This document shows, piece by piece, positions 1 through 8,526 of a DNA stretch of 64,000 bases; the stretch's first letter is position 1, and every line of letters starts with the position of its first letter. Under the pieces are notes generated by a model. That model had not been told where the DNA came from. It searched no databases and was given only the letters and a program-made list of their open reading frames with translations. A program made the translations under genes and the position numbers. This stretch comes from Hyphomonadaceae bacterium (GTDB lineage Bacteria; Pseudomonadota; Alphaproteobacteria; Caulobacterales; Aquidulcibacteraceae), in NCBI GenBank assembly GCA_019753175.1, contig JAIELK010000018.1:62001-126000 (forward strand), in the 5' to 3' direction.

Positions 1-1
1 G

Positions 2-1066
2 GATCTCATCACGCTGTACATCGGCGTCGAGCTGCAGAGTTTGTCGGCCTACGTTCTCGCCGCTTGGCGCCGCGACGATGCGTTCTCCTCGGAAGCTGGA
101 CTCAAGTATTTCGTGTTAAGCGCGATTTCCTCGGGTTTGCTGTTGTTCGGCGCGTCGTTTGTCTACGGCTTCACCGGTTCGATCGACTTTGACGTCATTG
201 CGGCGGCGGTGAGCGAGGGCGCAGGCGGCGTTGGTCTCGTATTTGGCCTGGTGCTGATGCTGTGCGCACTGGCTTTCAAGATGTCGGCGGCGCCGTTTCA
301 CATGTGGACGCCGGATGTCTACGAGGGCGCGCCGACGCCCGTGACGGCGTTTTTTGCCGCCGCACCGAAAGTCGCGGCCGTCACATTGATGGCGCGCGTC
401 TTGTACGAGCCGTTCGCTGGCCTTGAGGCGCAATGGCAGCAGGTGATCGCGGCGTTGGCGGCGATCTCCATGGTGTGGGGCGCCTTCGGCGCGCTGCTGC
501 AAACCAATCTGAAGCGGCTCATGGCGTATTCTTCGATCGCCAATATGGGCTTTGCGCTGATGGGTTTGGCGGCGGGCCTTGAACAAGGGCCTGCGTCAGC
601 GCTCATCTATCTGGCGCTTTATGTGCCCGCCAATATCGGCATCTTCGCGCTGATCCTGGCGATGCGCCGCGACGGCGCGCCTGCCGAAACCGTCGCGGAC
701 CTTGCGGGGCTCGCGCAGAAGCGGCCTTGGATGGCGGCGCTGTTCACGATGCTGCTGTTCTCGATCGCGGGCGTGCCGCCGTTCGCCGGGTTCATTGGCA
801 AACTCTTGGTGTTCCAAGCTTCGGTTGACGCAGGCCTGGTTTGGCTCGCCGTTCTCGGCGGCGTCGCCGCCGTCGTTGCCGCGGCCTACTATCTTCGCCT
901 CTTGGCCTCGATCTGGTTCCAGCCGCCGGCGGCTGCGCTGCAACCGGCGGGCAACGCCAACCTGATCACCGCTACGTTCGCCGCCGCGCTGACGTTCCCG
1001 ATCCTCGTCGTCGCGCTGGGTTCGATCGAGCGGTGGGCAGAGGCGGCGGTGCGGATGTGGTTTTGA
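2..1066 (+). CDS. nuoN: NADH-quinone oxidoreductase subunit N (5' end outside window)
   Basis: Membrane subunit N of respiratory complex I, one of the antiporter-like proton-pumping subunits. The reading frame is open from base 2, so the N-terminus lies upstream; about 354 residues are visible against a usual 480-500. The visible part is almost all hydrophobic helices and carries the family's conserved lysine and proline segments, for example the FKMSAAPFHMWTPDVYEGAP stretch near 270-340 and the LLQTNLKRLMAYSS stretch near 490-530. It ends 13 bases before the biotin ligase gene, as in other alphaproteobacterial nuo operons, so it is likely the last nuo gene of the operon. Assignment is by protein family recognition. 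Confidence 0.95.
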   Translation, partial: DLITLYIGVELQSLSAYVLAAWRRDDAFSSEAGLKYFVLSAISSGLLLFGASFVYGFTGSIDFDVIAAAVSEGAGGVGLVFGLVLMLCALAFKMSAAPFHMWTPDVYEGAPTPVTAFFAAAPKVAAVTLMARVLYEPFAGLEAQWQQVIAALAAISMVWGAFGALLQTNLKRLMAYSSIANMGFALMGLAAGLEQGPASALIYLALYVPANIGIFALILAMRRDGAPAETVADLAGLAQKRPWMAALFTMLLFSIAGVPPFAGFIGKLLVFQASVDAGLVWLAVLGGVAAVVAAAYYLRLLASIWFQPPAAALQPAGNANLITATFAAALTFPILVVALGSIERWAEAAVRMWF

Positions 1067-1079
1067 AAAGGCACCCGCG

Positions 1080-1805
1080 ATGATCGACGCCGACGCGCCG
1101 ATCGAGACGTTCGAGGAGATCGATTCCACCGTGCTTGAAGCACGTCGGCGTGCTGAACGTGGCCAGAGGAATCCGGTTTGGCTTATCGCCAAACGCCAGA
1201 CCGCGGGTCGCGGTCGTCGCGGTCGCGCATGGGCGTCGCTCGAAGGCAATCTGTTAGCCACCTACCTTGGACCAACGGACCATCCCCCCGCCGACATCGC
1301 GCTGCTCGGCTTTGCGACAGCGCTTGCGATCGCCGACGCCATCGACGGCGAGCTTGGCGCTGCGCGCACGACGCTGAAATGGCCCAATGACGTCATGGTC
1401 GACGGTGCTAAGGCTGCGGGCATCCTGATCGATAATGGCGGGTCTTGGTTGGCGCTGGCGTTTGGGGTGAATCTGGCGTCGTCCCCGAAACAGATCGACC
1501 AGCCCACGACGAGCTTGGCCGAGGCGCTGGCCGCCGCCGCGCCCGCGCCGCTGGTTTTCTTCGAACGCCTGCGCCCCCATCTGCGTCACTGGTTCGGCCA
1601 ACTGCAGCGGGTGGGGTTTGAACCGCTACGGGCGGCTTGGCTTGCCCGCGCGCACGGTTTGGGAGCGCTCGCGCGCGTTGCTTTGGGCGAAGCGACGGTC
1701 GAAGGGCGGCTAACGGGTCTATCCTCGCGCGGCGAATTGGAATTGGGTACACCTTCGGGTCGGCGTCTCATCGCCGCCGGAGATGTGATTTTCACCGTGG
1801 TTTAG
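1080..1805 (+). CDS. birA: biotin--[acetyl-CoA-carboxylase] ligase
   Basis: Attaches biotin, via biotinyl-AMP, to a lysine of the biotin carboxyl carrier protein of acetyl-CoA carboxylase; cytoplasmic. The 241-residue protein begins directly with the catalytic domain. The biotin/ATP loop GRGRRGRAW is at about residues 43-51 and the [19 protein letters not shown] segment, containing the catalytic lysine, is near 100-118. The C-terminal SH3-like domain follows. There is no N-terminal helix-turn-helix, so this is the monofunctional type that does not act as the biotin repressor. It sits between nuoN and coaX, a placement typical of alphaproteobacteria. Confidence 0.93.
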   Translation: MIDADAPIETFEEIDSTVLEARRRAERGQRNPVWLIAKRQTAGRGRRGRAWASLEGNLLATYLGPTDHPPADIALLGFATALAIADAIDGELGAARTTLKWPNDVMVDGAKAAGILIDNGGSWLALAFGVNLASSPKQIDQPTTSLAEALAAAAPAPLVFFERLRPHLRHWFGQLQRVGFEPLRAAWLARAHGLGALARVALGEATVEGRLTGLSSRGELELGTPSGRRLIAAGDVIFTVV

Positions 1806-1809
1806 GCTC

Positions 1810-2586
1810 ATGCTGCTCGCCATTGATGTCGGCAACACCAATACCAAGTTTGCGGTCCATGACGGCCAGTCCTGGCGCGGCCAATGGCGCGCGTCCACCG
1901 ACTCGAGCCGCACCGCGGACGAGTACGCCCCGTGGCTCACCCAGATCATGGGGCTGTCCAACCTGGGCTTTGACCAAATCAGCGCCTGCATCATCTCAAC
2001 GGTGGTGCCACAAGCGCTGTTCAATCTGCGCAATCTTTCGCGCCGCTATGTCGGCGCCGAGCCGCTCGTGATTGGCGAACCGGGCGTGGAACTCGGGATC
2101 GATGTCCGCATCGACAAGCCGAGCGAAGCCGGCGCGGATCGCTTGGTGAACGCGGTCGGCGCCTATATCGACTATGGCGGCCCAGCCATCGTCATTGATA
2201 GCGGTACGGCCACGACGTTCGATATCGTCGCCGCCGACGGCGCCTTCGAAGGCGGCGTCATTCTGCCTGGGATCAACCTCTCGCTCCAAGCGTTGCACGA
2301 CGCCGCGGCGCGGCTGCCGCGCGTAGAGATCCGCGATCCTGGCCGCGTCATCGGCAAGGACACTGTGAGCGCGATGCAATCGGGGATTTATTGGGGATCG
2401 ATTGAAATGATTGAGGGCCTGTGCCGGCGCATTCGCCAGGAGTACGGGCGACCCATGAAGACGATCGCCACGGGCGGGGTGGCTTCGATTTTCGAGGGCG
2501 CGTTCCCGAGCATCGATCATTTCGACCAGGATCTGACGTCGCGCGGTTTGCTCGAGATCTTCAGACGCAACGGCGGCAAGCTTTGA
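1810..2586 (+). CDS. coaX: type III pantothenate kinase
   Basis: Phosphorylates pantothenate in the first step of coenzyme A synthesis. The 258-residue protein shows the ASKHA-fold signatures of CoaX: DVGNTNTK at residues 6-13, GADR at 108-111 and DSGTATTFD at 130-138. Type III enzymes are not feedback-inhibited by CoA, which is family knowledge. The start is 4 bases after the birA stop, and the stop codon overlaps the TTG start proposed for RNase J, so the three genes appear translationally coupled. Length is normal for the family. Confidence 0.95.
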   Translation: MLLAIDVGNTNTKFAVHDGQSWRGQWRASTDSSRTADEYAPWLTQIMGLSNLGFDQISACIISTVVPQALFNLRNLSRRYVGAEPLVIGEPGVELGIDVRIDKPSEAGADRLVNAVGAYIDYGGPAIVIDSGTATTFDIVAADGAFEGGVILPGINLSLQALHDAAARLPRVEIRDPGRVIGKDTVSAMQSGIYWGSIEMIEGLCRRIRQEYGRPMKTIATGGVASIFEGAFPSIDHFDQDLTSRGLLEIFRRNGGKL

Positions 2587-4265
2587 AACGCGCGTCGCCC
2601 GCCGACGAACTGGTGTTCCTGCCGCTGGGCGGGGCTGGTGAGATCGGCATGAATCTCAACGCCTACGGCTACGGCCCGCCCGATGCGCGGACGTGGATCA
2701 TCGTCGACATAGGCGTCACTTTCGGGCGTGAAGAGCAGACGCCCGGTGTCGATCTGATTTTGCCCGATCCTGCCTATCTGGAAGACGAGCGCGATAACAT
2801 CCTCGGCATCGTGTTGACGCACGCGCACGAAGATCACATCGGCGCGCTGGCGTGGCTGTGGCCGAAGCTCAGGGCGCCGGTTTACGCCACACCGTTCACC
2901 GCGGCGTTGGTGCGCGAGAAGCTGCGTGAACAGAACCTGCTCGACAAGGTCCCGCTGACCGTGCTGCCGCTCAAGGGCAAGCTGGCGCTGGGACCCTTTG
3001 ACATCGAGTACATCACTCTGACGCATTCGATCCCCGAGCCAAATGGCTTGGCGATCCGCACTCCGCTCGGTCTGGTTTGGCACACCGGGGACTGGAAGAT
3101 CGATCCTGATCCGCTGATCGGCGAACTGACGGATGAAGCCAGCTTGCGCGCCATGGCCGACGAAGGCGTGCTCGCTATGGTGTGCGATTCCACCAATGTC
3201 TTCGTTGAAGGAACCTCGGGCTCGGAAGCCGACGTGCGGGAGAAGCTAACCAAAGTCATTGCTGGCTGCACGGGTCGCGTCGCAGTGACGGCGTTCGCCT
3301 CCAACGTTGCGCGGGTAGAGAGCGCGTTGCTTGCAGCGCGCGCGACGGGCCGCACGCCATGTCTCGTTGGGCGCTCGATGTTGCGCATTCACGGCGCCGC
3401 GCAGAGCGTGGGGTTGTTGAAGGACGCACCGCCGGTGATCATGGAAGAGGAAGCAGCCGGTCTTGATCCCGAGAAGGTTCTGTTCCTCTGCACCGGAAGC
3501 CAGGGCGAACCGCGCGCGGCGTTGTCGCGAATTGCGCGGGGCGAGCATCGCCACATCAGTCTGCGCGCCGGTGACACCGTGGTGTTCTCCTCGCGGGTCA
3601 TTCCGGGCAACGAAGCGGCGATTCATGGGCTCTACAACGCCTTCATCGAAAAAGGCGTTGGCCTCATCACCGCTGATGATCATCCGGTGCACGTGTCCGG
3701 CCATCCCGCGCGCGATGAACTGCGGCAGATGTATCGCTGGGCGCGTCCGCGCATTGCCGTGCCCGTGCATGGCGAGCAGCGCCACATTCACGAACATGTG
3801 CGACTCGCGCGCGAACTGCAGGTGCCGGAGACGATCGCGCCCAAGAACGGCGATCTGATCCGGCTGGCGCCAGGGCCGGCGGCGGTCATCGACGAGGTGC
3901 CGGCGGGCCGGTTGTATGTCGACGGCGCCGTGATTGTGGAGACCGAGGGCGAAGCCATCCGCGATCGCAAGCGGCTCGGCGCCGAGGGGTCGGTGCACGC
4001 GGCGCTAGCGCTCAACGGCAAGAACGCCATCGTCGCCGGGCCGCACCTCACGGTTCGCGGCCTCTCCTGCGTCGACGAGGAGGACTTCGACATCGCGGTC
4101 TCTGAACTCGAACGAACGGCGGAGGCCGCGTTCGCCAAGTTGAACCATGGCGAGCGCTCGGATGATGAAGCGGTGGAGGCGTCGCTGGTGCGCGCGTTGC
4201 GCAAGGCAGCCGAGCGCGTCTGGAAGAAGCGGCCGCTTGTCGACGTCAGCGTGTTGAGGCTCTAA
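2583..4265 (+). CDS. rnj: ribonuclease J
   Basis: Metallo-beta-lactamase / beta-CASP ribonuclease with endo- and 5'-3' exonuclease activity in RNA turnover. The frame is open from well upstream, but homology begins at a TTG codon overlapping the coaX stop (TTGA); starting there gives 560 residues, normal for RNase J. The zinc motif HAHEDH lies near residues 79-84 and the beta-CASP region with [10 protein letters not shown] follows near 310. The C-terminal domain is complete. A non-ATG start with little Shine-Dalgarno sequence suggests reinitiation from coaX. An in-frame start upstream inside coaX cannot be excluded but would add unrelated sequence. Confidence 0.93.
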   Translation: MKRASPADELVFLPLGGAGEIGMNLNAYGYGPPDARTWIIVDIGVTFGREEQTPGVDLILPDPAYLEDERDNILGIVLTHAHEDHIGALAWLWPKLRAPVYATPFTAALVREKLREQNLLDKVPLTVLPLKGKLALGPFDIEYITLTHSIPEPNGLAIRTPLGLVWHTGDWKIDPDPLIGELTDEASLRAMADEGVLAMVCDSTNVFVEGTSGSEADVREKLTKVIAGCTGRVAVTAFASNVARVESALLAARATGRTPCLVGRSMLRIHGAAQSVGLLKDAPPVIMEEEAAGLDPEKVLFLCTGSQGEPRAALSRIARGEHRHISLRAGDTVVFSSRVIPGNEAAIHGLYNAFIEKGVGLITADDHPVHVSGHPARDELRQMYRWARPRIAVPVHGEQRHIHEHVRLARELQVPETIAPKNGDLIRLAPGPAAVIDEVPAGRLYVDGAVIVETEGEAIRDRKRLGAEGSVHAALALNGKNAIVAGPHLTVRGLSCVDEEDFDIAVSELERTAEAAFAKLNHGERSDDEAVEASLVRALRKAAERVWKKRPLVDVSVLRL

Positions 4266-4291
4266 TCTCTAGCGGCAGAGCGAGGTGAGCT

Positions 4292-4717
4292 ATGATCGGG
4301 CGTTTGAATCATGTCGGTGTCGCCGTACCTTCAATCGAGGCGGCGAAGCAGACCTATCGCGACCTCTACGGCGTGCCCGAGGACGCCATCACCGAGACGC
4401 GCGAACTCGCCGCACAAGGCGTTAAGTTCGCGTTCGTCAATGTCGCCAACAGCCAGATCGAGTTGATTGAGCCGCTCGGTGAGCACTCGCCCATCGTCAA
4501 ATTCCTGGAACGGAACCCAAGCGGCGGACAACACCATGTCTGCTTCGAAGTGCCGGACATCTACGCGGCGCGCGATGAGATGATCCGCCGCGGCGCGACA
4601 GTCCTGAATGAACCGCGCATTGGCGCGCATGGGACGCCGATCATCTTCATCCATCCGAAGAATTCCCACGGCGTGCTGATCGAACTCATGGAAACGCCCA
4701 AGGGCGCACACACATGA
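4292..4717 (+). CDS. mce: methylmalonyl-CoA epimerase
   Basis: Interconverts (2R)- and (2S)-methylmalonyl-CoA in propionate metabolism. The 141-residue protein is a glyoxalase/VOC fold: an N-terminal NHVGVAV segment with the first metal-binding histidine, a central QHHVCFEV with the second, and a C-terminal HGVLIELME with the metal-binding glutamate. A ribosome-binding site (GAGGTGAG) precedes the ATG. The stop overlaps the start of the following small gene by four bases (ATGA). The rnj-mce-DUF1467 order is a common alphaproteobacterial arrangement. Confidence 0.92.
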   Translation: MIGRLNHVGVAVPSIEAAKQTYRDLYGVPEDAITETRELAAQGVKFAFVNVANSQIELIEPLGEHSPIVKFLERNPSGGQHHVCFEVPDIYAARDEMIRRGATVLNEPRIGAHGTPIIFIHPKNSHGVLIELMETPKGAHT

Positions 4718-4962
4718 ACCTGTTTCTGGGCGTAGCGATCTACATCATCGTCTGGTGGCTGGCGTTTTTCACCATGCTGCCAATCGGCGCGCGCAGCCTG
4801 CACGAGGCGGGCGAAGACGGGGCGCCCGGCGTCGAGCGTGGTGCGCCCAGGGCCCACAATCTCGGCATGAAGGCGGCGCTCGCCGCCGGGATCGCGGCGG
4901 TTGTGTGGCTGGGGATTGCCTGGGCGATCTCGATCGACCTCTGGAACATGCGTCCAAGCTAA
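4714..4962 (+). CDS. DUF1467 family small membrane protein
   Basis: An 82-residue protein with two predicted membrane helices, at about residues 2-25 and 52-75, separated by a hydrophilic loop containing GARSLHEAGED. This matches the DUF1467 family, whose function is unknown; members sit between mce and proS in many alphaproteobacteria. The ATGA overlap with mce implies coupled translation. I infer only an inner-membrane location. Confidence 0.82.
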   Translation: MNLFLGVAIYIIVWWLAFFTMLPIGARSLHEAGEDGAPGVERGAPRAHNLGMKAALAAGIAAVVWLGIAWAISIDLWNMRPS

Positions 4963-5021
4963 GGCGCGTTGCCAGCCACCTCGGGCTCAGTCTATCTGAG
5001 ACGCGAAAGGACAATCTCACC

Positions 5022-6551
5022 ATGCATGCGCTCAAGGTCACGCGCGCCGAAGACTTTCCCGAGTGGTATCAAGCGATCGTGCGCGAGGCCGACCTCGCCG
5101 AACTGTCGCCGACACGCGGCTGCATGATCATCAAGCCGTGGGGTTATGGCATTTGGGAGCGCATCCAGGACGAGATGGACCGGCGCATCAAGGCGTCGGG
5201 GTGCGAGAACTACTATTTTCCGATGATGATACCGCTCAGCTTCATCGCCAAGGAAGCCGAGCACGTGGAGGGTTTCGCCAAGGAAATGGCGGTCGTGACG
5301 CATCACCGCCTGAAGGCGATCGACGGCGTGTTGAAGCCCGATCCCGAAGCCGAGCTGGCCGAGCCGCTAATTCTGCGCCCGACCTCGGAAACCATCATCG
5401 GCGATGCGTTCAGCCGCTGGGTGAAATCCTATCGTGATCTACCGCTAAAGCTGAATCAGTGGGCCAATATCGTGCGGTGGGAAATGCGCACGCGCATGTT
5501 TCTGCGCACGGCTGAGTTTCTTTGGCAGGAGGGCCACACCGCGCACGCCGATGAGGCAGGCGCCGTCGAAGAGACGATGCGTGCGTTGGAGATGTACCGC
5601 AGCTTTGCCGAGGAGGTGCTGGCGTTGCCGGTTATCGCCGGTGAGAAGCCGGAACACGAACGCTTTCCGGGCGCGGTGTCGACGTTCTCCATCGAAGCCA
5701 TGATGCAGGACGGCAAGGCGCTGCAAGCCGGCACCTCGCACAATCTCGGCACCCATTTCGCCGAAGCGCAGAACATCCGCTACCAGGACAGCGGAGGCGG
5801 CATTAGCCTTGCACACACGACGTCTTGGGGCGTGTCGACGCGCCTCATTGGCGGCGTGATCATGACCCATGGCGATGATGACGGGCTGCGCACGCCGCCG
5901 GCGGTCGCGCCGCACCAAGTCGTGATCGTGCCCATGGTGCGCGGCAAACCCGAAGACGCTCAGCTCATCGCGTATTGCGACGTGCTGGCTCAGGAAACGG
6001 CTTCGCGGCAGTGCTTTGGAAGCCGAGTGCGTGTTCACGTCGACAAAAAGGACTCCCGTCCGGCCGACAAACGCTGGGACTGGGTCCGCCGCGGCGCCCC
6101 GATTATCTGCGAAATTGGACCGCGCGATATGGCGGCCGACAAGGTTACCTTCTTCCGCCGAGACCGCCTGAGGGTCGATGGAAGGCCATCGGCCGCGACG
6201 CTCGACCAGGCAGAATTCGTGCTCGGTCTCGATCGGCTGCTCCCAGAGATCCAGAACGCCCTTTTCGCTGAAGCCAAGCACAGGATGGAGAGCAATATCC
6301 GTGGGGGCTTTGCGGCGTTCAGCGACCTCGAAGACTATTTCGGCGAGGACCAGGACAGCCAGTTCAAGGGCTGGGCGCGCGTGCACTGGTCACGGCCGAG
6401 TGGGAAGGCGCTCGATGAGGTGGAGGCGCGCTTGAAAGCGCTGAAGCTCACCATCCGCAATGCGCCGCTTCAACAGCCGAACACGTTCGGCAAGTGCGTG
6501 TTCAGCGGCGCGCCGGCGGTGGAGGAAATTCTCGTGGCGCGGGCCTATTGA
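5022..6551 (+). CDS. proS: prolyl-tRNA synthetase, archaeal/eukaryotic-like (type 3)
   Basis: Charges tRNA-Pro with proline; class II aminoacyl-tRNA synthetase. Homology begins at the ATG at 5022 (509 residues); the upstream open frame is unrelated. The N-terminal half carries PTRGCMIIKPWGYGIWERIQ, the class II motif 2 region NQWANIVRWEMRTRMFLRTA, and motif 3 region around GTSHNLGTHFAE. The C-terminus ends in ILVARAY, with the terminal tyrosine typical of the archaeal/eukaryotic-like class. The inserted editing domain of bacterial-type enzymes is absent. The C-terminal extension has only one cysteine (GKCVFSG), so the zinc-binding cysteines of archaeal/Thermus enzymes are missing, as in some bacterial members of this class. 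The neighbours are the usual ones for alphaproteobacterial proS, but those normally encode a bacterial-type short ProRS. Confidence 0.94.
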   Translation: MHALKVTRAEDFPEWYQAIVREADLAELSPTRGCMIIKPWGYGIWERIQDEMDRRIKASGCENYYFPMMIPLSFIAKEAEHVEGFAKEMAVVTHHRLKAIDGVLKPDPEAELAEPLILRPTSETIIGDAFSRWVKSYRDLPLKLNQWANIVRWEMRTRMFLRTAEFLWQEGHTAHADEAGAVEETMRALEMYRSFAEEVLALPVIAGEKPEHERFPGAVSTFSIEAMMQDGKALQAGTSHNLGTHFAEAQNIRYQDSGGGISLAHTTSWGVSTRLIGGVIMTHGDDDGLRTPPAVAPHQVVIVPMVRGKPEDAQLIAYCDVLAQETASRQCFGSRVRVHVDKKDSRPADKRWDWVRRGAPIICEIGPRDMAADKVTFFRRDRLRVDGRPSAATLDQAEFVLGLDRLLPEIQNALFAEAKHRMESNIRGGFAAFSDLEDYFGEDQDSQFKGWARVHWSRPSGKALDEVEARLKALKLTIRNAPLQQPNTFGKCVFSGAPAVEEILVARAY

Positions 6552-7822
6552 TGAGTAGCCGCGCGGTTCCCTTCGGTCTGTTTGAACGCATGCTTGCCGG
6601 CCGCTATTTGCGCGCCAAGCGACAGTACGGCGGCGTGGCGCTGATTTCGATTATTTCCGTGGTCGCGATCACGCTCGCTGTGATGGCGCTCATCATCACC
6701 ATGTCGGTGATGAACGGCTTTCGCGAGACGCTGTTGTCACGCATCTTGGGCGTCAACGGCCATGTCTATGTCGACGTCCGCAATATGCCGGGCCCCGAGG
6801 TGGAGCGCTTGCGCCAGCTGGTGGCGCAGACGCCGGATGTGCTGCACGTGACCCCGATCATTAACGCTCAAGCTCTGGCCACCGCGGAGGGCGCCGCGGC
6901 GGGCGTAGCGGTGCGCGGCATTCCGCGTGAACAGCTTGCGGGAATTTCGATCGTCGTCGACAGCATTCGGCCGGGCGGCGGGCTCGATGGCTTTGAGGGG
7001 ATCGAATCGCCAACCGTGCTGCTGGGCGATCGCCTGGCGGCGGGCTTGGGCCTGGTTGAAGGCATGGCGGTCAACATCATCTCCCCGCAAGGCGCGGTCA
7101 CGCCGTTCGGCCTGACGCCGCGCCGCAAGGCGTTCTTGGTCGGCGGCGTCTTCAGCGTCGGCATGGCCGAGTACGATTCGGCGCTCGTCTACATGCCGCT
7201 CGAACAAGCGCAGGTGCTGTTCAATCGAGGCGACGGGGCCGACGAACTTGAGATTCGGATTCGCGACCCCGACCGCACCTTTGGAACGATGCTGGAGCTC
7301 CGCGCGGTGCTCGGGCCGGAGGTCTTGATCTATGACTGGCGCGCCAAGAGCCAAGGACTCTCGGATGCGCTGGTGGTCGAACGCAATGTGATGCGGCTCA
7401 TCCTCATGATCCTTGTAGCGATCGCCGCGCTGAACATCATCACCGGCCTGATCATGCTGGTGAAGAACAAGAGTCGCGACATCGCCATCTTGCGCACCAT
7501 GGGCGCCACAAAAGGCGCGATCATGCGTATCTTCTTCATGGCCAGTGCGAGCCTTGGCGTCATCGGACTGACGCTCGGATTGCTACTCGGCATCGGCTTC
7601 TGCCTCAACATTGAGGCGATCCAGAATACCGTGCAGGCGGTGACGGGTTTCGATCTCTTCCCGGGAACGGTTTATTCGCTCGAGACGCTTCCGGCAAAGG
7701 TGGAGTGGGGTGAAGTCGCGCTCATTTCGATTTTCACCGTCCTGGTAACCTTCGCCTCGACGCTGCTGACGTCGGCCTGGGCCTCCCGCTTCGACCCAGT
7801 GGAGGCGCTGCGCTATGAGTGA
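6551..7822 (+). CDS. lolC: lipoprotein-releasing ABC transporter permease (LolC/LolE family)
   Basis: Inner-membrane permease that, with the LolD ATPase, extracts mature outer-membrane lipoproteins and passes them to LolA. The 423-residue protein has one N-terminal helix (about residues 27-55), a large periplasmic domain, and three C-terminal helices (about 277-300, 325-350 and 375-405), the standard FtsX/MacB-like topology. The ATG at 6551 shares one base with the proS stop (TGATG); the frame stays open further upstream within proS without homology. It overlaps lolD by 8 bases. A single permease next to lolD fits the alphaproteobacterial arrangement, where one hybrid permease (also called LolF) serves as a homodimer; no second permease is in the window. 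Confidence 0.92.
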   Translation: MSSRAVPFGLFERMLAGRYLRAKRQYGGVALISIISVVAITLAVMALIITMSVMNGFRETLLSRILGVNGHVYVDVRNMPGPEVERLRQLVAQTPDVLHVTPIINAQALATAEGAAAGVAVRGIPREQLAGISIVVDSIRPGGGLDGFEGIESPTVLLGDRLAAGLGLVEGMAVNIISPQGAVTPFGLTPRRKAFLVGGVFSVGMAEYDSALVYMPLEQAQVLFNRGDGADELEIRIRDPDRTFGTMLELRAVLGPEVLIYDWRAKSQGLSDALVVERNVMRLILMILVAIAALNIITGLIMLVKNKSRDIAILRTMGATKGAIMRIFFMASASLGVIGLTLGLLLGIGFCLNIEAIQNTVQAVTGFDLFPGTVYSLETLPAKVEWGEVALISIFTVLVTFASTLLTSAWASRFDPVEALRYE

Positions 7823-8498
7823 GCTTGCGCTGCGCCTCTCTGATTTGCACCGCCGATTCAAAACCGGCGAAACAGACCTCGTGGTTTTGGATGGCGTAAA
7901 CTTAGAGATTATGCCGGGCGAGATTGTCGGTCTGATCGGCCCATCGGGTTCCGGCAAGTCGTCGCTGCTGCACGCCGCAGGGTTGCTGGAACGCCCCACC
8001 GGTGGGGAAGTGTGGATCGACGGCGTGTCGGCTTGGGCGCTTGATGATAATGGCCGCACCCGGCTTCGGCGCGAGAAGATCGGCTTCGTCTATCAGTTCC
8101 ATCACCTCTTGCCGGAGTTTGACGCGCTGGAAAACGTCGCGACGCCAGCGCTGATTGGAGGCGCGAGCAAGCGCGAGGCCCACGCCGCGAGCGCCTCATT
8201 GCTTGAGAGGCTTGGTCTGGGCGGCCGTTTGCGCCACCGACCGGCGCAATTGTCCGGCGGCGAACAGCAGCGTGTGGCGATCGCGCGCGCCCTGGTGAAC
8301 AAGCCGGTTCTGATCCTAGCCGATGAACCGACCGGCAACCTTGATCCGGACACGTCCGCAGTGGTGTTCGCGGAACTGCTGCAGACGGTCCGCAATGAGG
8401 GTGCGGCGGCGCTGATCGCGACCCACAACCTCGAACTGGCCAAGTACATGGATCGCGTTATGGCGATTGATCATGGCAAGCTGGTGCGGCGAAGCTGA
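7815..8498 (+). CDS. lolD: lipoprotein-releasing ABC transporter ATP-binding protein
   Basis: ATPase driving lipoprotein release by the LolC/E-type permease. The 227-residue protein has Walker A GPSGSGKS at residues 42-49, the ABC signature LSGGEQQR near 144-151, Walker [10 protein letters not shown] near 163-171, and the switch histidine in IATHN near 200. It overlaps the permease gene by eight bases and precedes dnaE by 28 bases, the standard alphaproteobacterial order. Length and motifs are complete. Confidence 0.95.
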   Translation: MSELALRLSDLHRRFKTGETDLVVLDGVNLEIMPGEIVGLIGPSGSGKSSLLHAAGLLERPTGGEVWIDGVSAWALDDNGRTRLRREKIGFVYQFHHLLPEFDALENVATPALIGGASKREAHAASASLLERLGLGGRLRHRPAQLSGGEQQRVAIARALVNKPVLILADEPTGNLDPDTSAVVFAELLQTVRNEGAAALIATHNLELAKYMDRVMAIDHGKLVRRS

Positions 8499-8526
8499 GG
8501 GCTTATCTTAGAGGCGGGAGAATCAC

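Noticed and set aside
5445-6386. 313-codon open frame antisense to proS
   Set aside because: No family resemblance and biased composition; proS is complete in the opposite frame.
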